DNA from: Erigeron canadensis
Lineage: Eukaryota > Streptophyta > Magnoliopsida > Asterales > Asteraceae
Direction of reading: 5' to 3'
NCBI RefSeq assembly: GCF_010389155.1
Contig: NC_057769.1
Location: 13,826,735-13,890,734 of the forward strand
DNA: 64,000 nt
The notes under the pieces are model-generated. The model saw nothing but the letters and a program-made list of their open reading frames with translations, did no database searches and was not told where the DNA came from. The position numbers and the translations under genes are program-made. Below, in pieces: positions 56,269 through 64,000 of this stretch (the first letter of the stretch is position 1; every line of letters starts with the position of its first letter).

Positions 56269-56584
56269 TACACATAAAAGTAAACATAATTTTCTCCTTT
56301 TAAGTGGTTAACCCAACTACTGAAAAAAAAATTATAAATTTTTCATCCATAAGGTACTCATCTTTTCTCATAAGTAATTAACGTCTCCTTGTCTCTTTAT
56401 TTTAATCGGCTTTTTTTCCTTGGTAAAATTAGTTTGATAGTTTGAAACCCATTTATGCTACATAGATGTTTGGCTTTATCTATTAGTCTTTCGATTTCTT
56501 ATATATAATATAGGAATTTATCTACCTATTACATGCTTGTGTTCTATACGTATATGTTGCCATATAATGTTTATGGTTATATAT
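56269..56584. other. Non-coding stretch
   Basis: AT-rich, no gene or repeat boundary recognised. Confidence 0.4.
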
Positions 56585-56761
56585 CAAAGGCGGTACCAGG
56601 AAAAAATCATAGATAGGGCAAAATTAGATAAATCATAAAAAATAAATTTAAAAACCTATAGAAAAATTTTAAAAATCTATTAAAAAATTTAAAAATACAT
56701 GACAAAATTTAAATTTGGAAGTGGACATTGGCCCCTTATCCCCCCTTTGGTAACGCCACTG
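56585..56761. mobile_element. hAT-like MITE remnant, 177 bp
   Basis: CAAAGGCGGTACC at the left and GGTAACGCCACTG at the right are imperfect inverse repeats of the CAGNGGCGG type typical of plant hAT elements. An 8-bp target duplication is not visible. The interior is AT-rich. Confidence 0.5.
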
Positions 56762-56767
56762 GTAGTA

Positions 56768-57410
56768 GCTTATGCGTTTTTTAATAAATTTCCAAATGAG
56801 AATGAGGATAAACCATGGATTGATTAGCCAGTTGATGATGAGCCTTTTGTTGGCTAAACTTTTTTGACCTTTGAAGTAGCACATATATTCTACACAGATT
56901 ATATATGGTTTTATTATTCGTAAAGATCGATCCGCAAAAAAGAATGATTTGGTTGTGAGACGGGACATTTATTGTCATCGTGGAGGGATAAAACCATTAA
57001 AACAAATTGAAACAACAAAAGATCAAACAAATAGAGAGTGTATAAGATGTCAGTGCAATGCTCATTAACGTCTTATTTTGAAAAGGAGTTTCGATATATT
57101 TTCAGAAGAATGACATGTTACGACATTCATTAAGGATTACAATCATGAATTACTTTCACCAGAAGAAAGGTGATTTCTTCCCGCTAATCCTGTTATCCCT
57201 CGAGAGGATGAGCATCAGATTTTATTATATACAAAAAGGTTGGACTTAAGGTATGCAAAAACTATTCGAGTGATGGAGCCGTAAAAATAAGTGAAACATG
57301 GTGATCTTTCATTCATTGAAAAAGATGTTCGAAACTTATTTGTTAAAGCAGGAAGAATGCTTGGAGCTAGCGATGCTTTGAGTCTTATAGTTTATATAAA
57401 ATCCTCAAAA
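56768..57410 (+). pseudogene. FAR1/FRS-like (FHY3/FAR1 family) pseudogene
   Basis: In several frames the plus strand reads DEPFVG, FLTFEVAHIFYTDY, KKNDLVVRRDIYCHRGG, RECIRCQCNA, IKDYNHELLSPEE, DLRYAKTIRVMEP and VKHGDLSFIEKDVRNLF. This is the order of the FAR1 DNA-binding domain (WRKY-GCM1 zinc finger with C, C and NHEL) followed by the linker that precedes the MULE-type transposase domain. FAR1 proteins are transcription factors derived from Mutator-like transposases. At least six stops or frameshifts and the absence of the transposase and SWIM domains make this a dead fragment. Confidence 0.7.
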
Positions 57411-57599
57411 TAAATTTAAGGAAAAAAAAAGGAAAGCTTCAATACTTATACACAATGGATGAGAAAAAAAAGTGTGGAAAATTTATTTTGGTGTCCATCT
57501 CAAAGTTTTAAATGTATAGGAACTTTTTGATGTGGTTGTATTTGAAACCTTACTTGTGCCACTGCTCTACTTTAACTTTTACAAGTCTTTGTCTCAACA

Positions 57600-57685
57600 A
57601 AACACCTTTATATACTCCATACTATAACTAGCTCCAAGCATAGTCCATCCAAAAACATAGTTCAATAGATACACAAACACATCTA
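57600..57685 (+). promoter_or_regulatory. Putative core promoter and 5' UTR of the SCPL gene
   Basis: CTTTATATACTCC (about 57607-57619) is a TATA box about 70 bases before the ATG at 57686. CA-rich sequence follows, as in plant leaders. Confidence 0.55.
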
Positions 57686-59139
57686 ATGGACTTCAAGCTC
57701 CAAACCTTGTTGCCATTTATAGTGATCATTATCATTCAGGTTTACCTATCGCATTCCAAATCAATCGTTAAAAAACTTCCAGGATATCCCGGTGATCTTC
57801 CCTTCAAGCTTGAAACCGGGTACGTTTCATTTGATAAATTCTCATAAACAACTACATATTCATTGACATCGTCCCGATTTCACATTCTAACACACTTGAA
57901 TGTCGATCTTTAAGTCATAGAGTATTAGATAGATTGTCAATGTACGTGAGAAATCGGGCAATAAATTAATCAAGTAACAATTGCTTCAAAGTTAGGTTTT
58001 GGTATATGTATAGTTTTCTTGTATCTACATTTACTTAAAAACACACACACACATATATATATATGGTAGAGATACAAAGAAAAGGTTTTAAGGATAGAAT
58101 GAAGAGAAGGTTTGTTTTTTATTTTCTTAAGCTTTTTTTTTTATTTTTTTAAACTTTTTTTATTCTCTTTTTTAATTAATTCAATCCGTAGAAAATTTTT
58201 AAAAAATAAATAAAAATAAAAAAATTATAACCCGGTTAGTTAGCTATATATCTAAGGGTACGGTACGGGATTCACCCTTAAGGATATTAATAAGGGGTAG
58301 CTGGTGGGAGTGATAGGTCATAAATGGTGATAGGTCATAGGGGTACAGTACGGGCTTCGCCCTTATGGAATAAGTTAATTAAAGAGATAATGAAAAAAGT
58401 AAAAAAAAAAAAGAAAAAAGTTTAAAAAACAAGTTAAAAAAATGTCAAAAACGAACCTTCTCACCCTTCTTTCCTTAAGGTACCTTCTCATTTGATCTCT
58501 ATCCTATATATATATATATATATATGAGAAAATGGAGTATGTGGCTGTTAGATACCTAAGCTTGGTTGTAGAACTCCTCACATACCAATATTTTAATATA
58601 TATATATATATATATATACGGGGATGGGAATATAAGGCTGTCGGGTATCTAAGCTTAGGTGTGGAACACTCACATATTGTTTTTGTAATCCATAAAAATC
58701 ATGGGGCCCCATGCATTTATTCATTAAACAAGAAATAATAAAATATTAGTATGTGAGGGGTTCCACACCTAAGCTTAGGTGTCGGACAGCCTTATATTCT
58801 CTTTTCCCATATATATATATATATATATATAAATGCTTGGACCCCATGTTTTGCATGGATTAAAAAAGCAAGATGTGAGGGATTCTACACCCAAGTTGGG
58901 TATCTAACAGCCACATACTCCATACCCTATATATATATATATATGCACTGATATGTACTTCTAACTAATCTTTTCAAGTATATTGTGTTGAAGATATGTT
59001 GGGATAGGGGAAAAAGAAGACGTACAGTTGTTCTATTATTTTGTTGAGTCAACTAGAAATCCTGCACAAGACCCACTCATATTCTTTATTCCTGGCGGTC
59101 CTGGGGCTTCTGGTTTAGTTACCTTCTTCTATGAAATTG
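57686..59139 (+). CDS. Serine carboxypeptidase-like (SCPL) gene, first two exons only
   Basis: Exon 1 (57686-57819) starts MDFKLQTLLPFIVIIIIQVY, a secretory signal peptide of about 24 residues, then VKKLPGYPGDLPFKLETG, the SCPL N-terminal motif. Intron 1 (57820-58993) has GTACGT and AAG ends and joins in phase (GG|A) to exon 2 (58994-59139): YVGIGEKEDVQLFYYFVEST, PAQDPLIFFIPGGPGASG, then FFYEI and a GTATGT donor. SCPL proteins are secreted or vacuolar alpha/beta-hydrolases; many plant members transfer acyl groups from glucose esters. The usual GGPGCS motif is GGPGAS here. The later exons with the catalytic Ser, Asp and His are not visible up to the window end, so the gene is either truncated or continues beyond later insertions. 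Intron 1 holds three transposons. Confidence 0.75.
58065..58504. mobile_element. Foldback-like element 3, in the SCPL intron
   Basis: Left end GGTAGAGATACAAAGAAAAG then TTTTAAGGATAG; right end CTTTCCTTAAGGTACCTTC then TTGATCTCTATCC. Both are (TA)n-flanked and match the ends of the elements at 6728 and 7626. The core is different: no AAGCTGACCC array, but a diverged direct repeat containing GGGTACGGTACGGGATTCAC and GGGTACAGTACGGGCTTCGC, flanked by A- and T-rich runs. Confidence 0.65.
58526..58927. mobile_element. CCTAAGCTTAGG-family MITE (outer copy), interrupted
   Basis: Left half 58526-58597 (GAGTATGTGGCTGTTAGATA, CCTAAGCTTGG) and right half 58831-58927 (GGACCCCATGTTTTGCATGG, ACCCAAGTTGGGTATCTAAC, CATACTCCATACCC) are the inverse ends of one element. 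Between them are (TA)n and another complete member of the same family. Confidence 0.75.
58619..58809. mobile_element. CCTAAGCTTAGG-family MITE (inner copy)
   Basis: Complete near-palindrome of about 190 bp (GAATATAAGGCTGTCGGGTA ... GTGTCGGACAGCCTTATATT), with the GGGGCCCCATG core and (TA)n on both sides. It sits in the (TA)n centre of the outer copy. Confidence 0.8.
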
Positions 59140-59415
59140 GTATGTTTTTATTCCAACTCATGATTGACAAGATATGCATGCATGTACAGCTAATTTGTTG
59201 GAAAGTTAATTAGCTTCTACAACATAAACATGGCTTTATATGTATGTAATACGGTTTCATTTGATATAAACATAGTTAATTTATCAAATGGAATTGGTAT
59301 ATTGATAAAATCTTTTACCTTTGAGGTAATCAATTTCAAATCTCAATTATTACAAGTTTGCCTTTCAAACAATCAATTCTATTTTTCATCTTTACCTAAT
59401 ATATTTATAATATTA
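59140..59415. other. Start of SCPL intron 2 or truncated end
   Basis: AT-rich; begins with the GTATGT donor. No matching exon 3 with SCPL motifs is found downstream. Confidence 0.4.
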
Positions 59416-59450
59416 CTAGCCTTGTACCCGCGCAATGTGACGGGGCATAA
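59416..59450 (-). mobile_element. Helitron 3' end, minus strand
   Basis: On the minus strand CATTGCGCGGGTACAAGG then CTAG and T. The element would extend to the right into the SCPL second intron; its 5' end is not identified. Confidence 0.5.
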
Positions 59451-60049
59451 GAATAAAACACTGGTTAAGTAGCGGTACCGTGTTATTACATAAATGTATG
59501 ATTCAACTCAAGTGTTTCTTAGTCCGATAGAAAGTGCAAACCGCCGTTGTTGTTTTATAGTGTGCTCAGAGACGGAGCCAGGATTTCATTTTAGCGGGGG
59601 CTCGATGACGACAGACATACTATTCCAACATTGTAGCTAAGTTGGTTTCAAGCCGTTCCTAGCGTTTTTGATGCCTTTGACAAGAAATTCTCTAAATGCC
59701 CCAATTATTTTTTTAATCAAATAATATGCTTTTTTCAGAGGCACGTTTGCAGTTTGTTAAAGCTTATCGACTCCCCAACTTCTATTTTTCAGATGTCTAG
59801 CTCGACTTTTTGGTTCTAGCTCATTTCCTTTTCTCTTTTGAAAAATCATCTAACTGTTAATCAAGAAGAAGTTTATAAATAAATATTTAGAAATACCAAA
59901 AGTATCTTGAATAATTACTGTCAAAATCATTTTTCAGCTAATAGTGAATCACGTACAATGTTTAAAATATTCAAATCATTTTTAAAATGTTTAAAATATT
60001 CAAATCATTAGGAAAAAGAGAAAATATATTATGAAGGCTAAAATTTAGG
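59451..60049. other. Non-coding stretch with a hAT-like end
   Basis: CAGAGACGGAGCCAGGATTT followed by GCGGGGGCTCG at about 59567-59610 resembles one terminus of a plant hAT element; the partner end is not seen. No coding sequence recognised. Confidence 0.4.
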
Positions 60050-60870
60050 GGTGTTTGAAAAAATCCAAACCCAAATAACCCGACCCGACCTAAATGGGTT
60101 TGGGTTATACGGGTTAGGTTATTCGGGTTTTGGGTTAGTTATTTGGTTAATCATATTCATATAAACTTAATCGGTTTGGGTTGTGGGTGATAAAATTTCA
60201 TTTTGGGTCAACCCGAATAACCCGAATAAATTCTTTTTATTCTTTGGTAGAATTATTATAATGATAAATATGACATAGTTACTAGAATACTAGCAGGAAT
60301 CGACGAGTATAATTTTGTTTCTCCATTACATATTTTAATATATATAAATTTTGTCTAGTATTATGTTATTTATTAATGTAGAATTGACAAGAAATGTTTG
60401 TACTTCAAATTTAGAGTGGCTGATCACTAAAGTAATAAGATACATAAGAATTTGACTTAAAAAACAAGAAATGTTCTTCTGGACTAGACTGGTATAATAC
60501 ATGTAATCTCTTCTTTTGTGTATTTTAATATTCTGATCATGCGTAAATTGTTTTTTTTTTTTTTTTATTTTGAATTTTTGATGATGTAATTCAAAACTCA
60601 TATGCTGGAATTGTTATATAGATAAAATACTGTAATGTACATGTAAATGGGCAAATGACCCTATTTTTTATATTGAAAGTTTTTGTAGTTGTTTCAAAAG
60701 TTTTTTAGTTGGTTAATTTGGGATTAACCCACAACCCAACCCGAACCATTTAACCCATAACCCAAAACCCAAATCTTTATTCGGTTCGGTTTATGGGTCA
60801 TATTTTTTATGACTCAAACCCGAATAACCAGACCCATCCAAAAACAATAAACCCATAACTGTCAATCTGC
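60050..60870. repeat. AACCCGAATAACC inverted repeat arms
   Basis: 60060-60240 is rich in AACCCGACCCGACC, GGGTTATACGGGTTAGG and CAACCCGAATAACCCG; 60715-60870 carries the same words, largely in inverse order. The two arms flank about 470 bases of AT-rich DNA. It may be a foldback-like element of the same style as the repeats at 55 kb. No terminus defined. Confidence 0.45.
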
Positions 60871-60934
60871 TTATCCGAGACATTTATATGGAGAAGCTTA
60901 GATGATGATTGAAGAGTTTGTTATTAAAATCTAG

Positions 60935-61270
60935 GGTAAATTACATATATAAAACATACATGAGGTTTGTTCAAAATTACACTCATGATCCTTACAATTT
61001 AAAAAATTACCCGAGACATATCTATAGTTGTCTAAAACCCACACGTACCATACCTAACCCTAACGGAGCATGACGGTGCATTAAAAGTGGGTCACATGCT
61101 AGTCACGTGACTGACATGGACCCGCTTTTAACGCACTGTCATGCTCCGTTAGGGTTAGGTGTGGTCAATGTGAGTTTAGACAATTATAAGTATATCTCGA
61201 ATCTCGAGTAATTTTTAAAATTAAATTGTAGATATCATAGTTTTGAACAAAACGATTTATGTAATTTACC
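60935..61270. mobile_element. Palindromic MITE, about 336 bp
   Basis: Ends GGTAAATTACATATATAAAA and, inverted, TTTATGTAATTTACC. Inner arms also pair: CCCTAACGGAGCATGACGGT with its inverse near 61135-61155, and CCACTTTTAATGC-type with GCTTTTAACGC. The whole element can fold into one long hairpin centred near 61105. Confidence 0.75.
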
Positions 61271-62798
61271 TTAAAATCCATTACTTAGAGTATCAATTTA
61301 TTTGATTTTAAAACGGTGTTAGGTGTATTGAAAATAAAAGGGAAATAGTGGAAATGTCGGTGGGACCATAAAAAAACAACAAAAGAAGGGACCAAGACGT
61401 GTGTATGGACGTGATGCCATACGATCTAGTACCATAAGTCCATGCAGCCTACAACTTGCGTCCTTGTCTCTTCCTCTACCATGATATATTATTTTAGGCT
61501 TTCTCTTCCTCTACCATGATATATTATTTTAGGCTTTTAGCTACTTTACTGCAGGCATATTATGAACCGACAGGTTAGGGAGCGCTAAAGCGATTGGTTA
61601 GGTTGGGTTAGTGTAAGACTAAAATGATTGGTGATGGAAGGAGGTAGAGGTGACTTGTGGTATGTGGGGTAGAAAGAGATATCTTTGAAAAAAGTTGGAA
61701 ATAAATGAATTTTGGAGAGTGGGGTAACTTGTGGTATGTGGGGTGACGAAGTGTTGTATAGTATATATATATAAAAACATATTTAAAAAGTTAGATTCCA
61801 AGTACTTTTACTTCGGGCCAAGCTAACTCAAAGAAACAAAGGGCGATGTTAAGGGATCACCTAAAGGACGGTTCACTCCTTGAGGGCGGTGTTTCAGGCG
61901 GAAGGGGTCAAACTAGGCTGAGTTGGAGGCTGGTTCGCCCCTTTTGTCGTTCATTCCTTTCTGTCTAATTAATGGTCAAATGGTAATGGAATCCCAAAAT
62001 CTTAATAATAAAAAAAAAAAGTCAAAATCGCATATATCAAAGTTATGACTTTTACTTTTTCATCACCATTTTGGCTTTTTAATTACGTTTTTATGTTTAT
62101 TCTCTTATAAAATAAACACCACTTTCTCTTTTCAACTTTCGATCTTTTAAAAACCTAAGATAAACCAAACTTTTAACACATTATCAATCCACACATCACA
62201 TCTACCGAAATATCCTTAATTATATTTTTCAACGCTATCTATCCAAACTATCTCTTTTATTTATTCACTAATTCAAATAATTTCATTTAATATACCTATA
62301 ATAATGTTAGTGAAAATTTTTTCAACATGCATTTCTTAACCCTTAAAATAACTACAATAATCATATTATATCAATCACTATTACATTATTAACCACACCG
62401 TTACCGTCAATGTCGTCGTATTGCACGGGTATCCTTATCGTACTTTATAATACGATTTTGTACTTTTTCTTTGGTGATTATAACCTTTTTTTGTGATTTT
62501 TGAAAATACAATTATCTTTGTTATATGGTATATTTATAAAAACAATTGGTTACTCAATCCTAATATGAATTTGTAATGCGGCTGCGATTAGAAATTTGTA
62601 CTTGTATGATTTTGTGTTGTGACTGTTGTTAGAGTTGAAGGGGTTTGGTGACAGGACATATATTGTCACAATAATGTCACCTTTGATTTATGGTAACACC
62701 AATATAGGTTCACGTGATCACATTTATGACATTTGGATTTTACTTTCTTATTTTATTTGGCGCCTGATAACCTGACCATCTTTTTGGTAATCCGACCA
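61271..62798. other. Intergenic stretch with small local duplications
   Basis: A 35-bp tandem duplication (CTCTTCCTCTACCATGATAT at 61468 and 61503) and a repeated GACTTGTGGTATGTGGGGT (about 61651 and 61727). A GC-richer patch at 61805-61970 has no recognisable product. No further SCPL exon. Confidence 0.4.
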
Positions 62799-62799
62799 G

Positions 62800-62912
62800 A
62801 CTTTTTGCAGCGACTTAGAGAGGGGGCCCGCTTTTATTCTGTCATATTTACCATTATAGACACGAGGACCCGCATTTTTTTCACTTTTTGCAGCGAGGTT
62901 GCTGCAAAAAGT
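62800..62912. repeat. Perfect 12-bp stem hairpin with a third arm upstream
   Basis: ACTTTTTGCAGC (62883-62894), loop GAGGTT, then GCTGCAAAAAGT (62901-62912). A further ACTTTTTGCAGC followed by GAC is at 62800-62811. Could be a subterminal repeat of a DNA transposon; no terminus was found. Confidence 0.6.
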
Positions 62913-63290
62913 GGTAGTGGTCTAGATACTAAAAAAGAATGGTTGGGATATGGGGGGCGTTTTATTTTTAGCAAAAATTTTTCATGAGTAACCATCATGA
63001 AACTAAGAGAACTTTTAAAAATATTTATTAAAGGGAAAATGACCATACTATATGATTTTACCTATTCTAATACTGTCATATTAAAAAAAATTATAAATTA
63101 AATTTTTAAATTTGATAAATATATGTAACCCCTTTTACATAATCCCCCTAAAATACACATGTTTTACCTAAGATAAGTACTGTATATTTTACTTAAACTT
63201 TTCTCTTTATTAAATAGATAAATTATTACTCATCATTTATATAACAAGTAAATTTCCTCATTCTCATCCTTTGTCTCCTTTTTCATTAAC
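62913..63290. other. AT-rich stretch, nothing seen
   Basis: No gene or RNA recognised. Confidence 0.4.
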
Positions 63291-63746
63291 TCAGCCAATG
63301 TTTCTATTGTTGTAAATACGCAGAAATAACATTAGCTCGGAAAACCTATTCTCGTGTTGTAAATACGCAGAAAAAATATTGTGTATATTACCTATTAGAA
63401 GTATTAACTAATTTAAAGTTTCTCCTGTTGTTAATACGCAGAAACACATTAACTTAACTTCCCTTTGGAAGTACATTAAGTTAATATTTCAATTGCTATT
63501 AAACGCAGAAACAATATTAATTTAATTACTCTTTACATGTAATGTCTACATTCATGTTAAGTACTTGCAAAACTTAAATAATAAACAAACATATAAACAT
63601 AAAAGAATCCCAATATGATCAATAGTATATGTCAAGGTAGTATTATTGACAAACGGTAATTACAAGATAAATTACAAGACATGAATATATATAAATATAC
63701 GTCACACATCTAGAATTCTCTTGTTACCAAGAAACATGCACCAACA
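63290..63746 (-). repeat. LTR of another Sirevirus-like element (left boundary approximate)
   Basis: On the minus strand it begins TGTTGGTGCATGTTTC, close to the LTR start of the large element (TGTTGATGCACGTTGATG), and is preceded by a polypurine tract at 63747-63760. In plus orientation the inner part has four copies of AAATACGCAGAAA or close forms at 60-80 base spacing (about 63315-63515). The other LTR end is not certain. Confidence 0.6.
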
Positions 63747-63760
63747 TTCTCCCCTTGACA
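63747..63760 (-). promoter_or_regulatory. Polypurine tract of the right-edge element
   Basis: On the minus strand TGTCAAGGGGAGAA directly abuts the LTR start TGTTGGTG. Confidence 0.6.
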
Positions 63761-64000
63761 TTAGCATCTAGATGTGACCTTCAAGTCTTCGTTTGTCATC
63801 CTAAGTGCTGGCCAAAAACCCTGTCATCAGGAACTTCAGTCTAAGGTACTCCTGCCGAAGCACTTGGCTCTACAACAATTAGAAGGACCACACTTTGATC
63901 TTTCACGGCTGGAACCCCTGCTTCTGCATTCGGCTCTACAACAACTCAAATGACCACATTTTGATTTGTCCCTGTCGGAGCCCCTGCTTCTGCATTTGGC
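63761..64000 (-). pseudogene. 3' coding end of the right-edge element with 66-bp repeats
   Basis: The minus strand shows repeated peptides of about 22 residues, VEPNAEAGAPTGTNQNVV, VEPNAEAGVPAVKDQSVV and VEPSASAGVP, corresponding to a 66-bp tandem repeat. One in-frame stop separates the first two. It lies just before the polypurine tract, so it may be the C-terminal end of an extra 3' ORF; it is cut by the window edge. Confidence 0.45.

Noticed and set aside
62733..63046. Open frames of 84 and 70 codons on opposite strands
   Set aside because: They overlap each other around the ACTTTTTGCAGC hairpin and resemble no protein.

Overview
The window is nuclear DNA of a flowering plant. It is AT-rich, with plant-type LTR retrotransposons, Helitrons, PIF/Harbinger- and hAT-type elements and many MITEs, GT-AG introns of about 80 bp, and a plant serine carboxypeptidase-like (SCPL) gene start. 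The style of the retroelements recalls Asteraceae, but that is only an inference. Almost everything here is mobile DNA. The only host-type genes I can support are the first two exons of an SCPL gene (57.7-59.1 kb) and a decayed FAR1/FRS-like pseudogene (56.8-57.4 kb). I see no rRNA, tRNA gene or CRISPR array.

Layout. 0-4.5 kb: remnant of a Sirevirus-like copia element (an ORF3 fragment on the minus strand at the left edge, then repeat-rich non-coding DNA). 4.68-6.60 kb: a PIF/Harbinger-like element carrying only a broken Myb-like ORF1. 6.7-8.9 kb: two foldback-like elements whose arms are arrays of an AAGCTGACCC unit. 9-16 kb: a Helitron, a Tourist-like MITE, three 635-bp tandem units, and a terminal-inverted-repeat element split by a solo LTR that has a perfect target duplication. 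16.7-23.7 kb: a complete-ended Ty3/gypsy Tat-type element with gag and protease, no reverse transcriptase or integrase, and an antisense intron-containing gene. 23.8-28 kb: a SINE-like repeat, Helitron-like ends, and two inverted MITE copies, one holding a solo LTR of the same Tat family.

28.155-54.299 kb is a large Sirevirus-type copia element on the minus strand. It reads 5' LTR, tRNA-iMet primer site, gag, pol (PR-INT-RT-RH), a 3-kb spacer, ORF3, polypurine tract, 3' LTR. It appears almost twice, on either side of a run of 100 N. The middle LTR carries the variants of the right-hand LTR, the flanking host DNA is also duplicated, and the 5-bp target duplication (CATAA) matches only between the outermost LTRs. 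I conclude that one element was assembled as two unmerged overlapping contig ends, so about 12.3 kb of the window is probably a false duplication.

55-64 kb: diverged GGGTT-rich repeats, Helitron ends, a hAT-like MITE, the FAR1-like pseudogene, the SCPL exons with an intron invaded by a foldback-like element and by a MITE nested in its own family, a palindromic MITE, a strong hairpin, and at the right edge the LTR and first internal bases of another Sirevirus-like element.

The strongest points for follow-up are the false duplication, an inverted segment inside Sirevirus ORF3 bounded by 18-bp inverted repeats, motif-array structure in non-coding parts of three unrelated LTR families, and the foldback elements with minisatellite arms and interchangeable cores.
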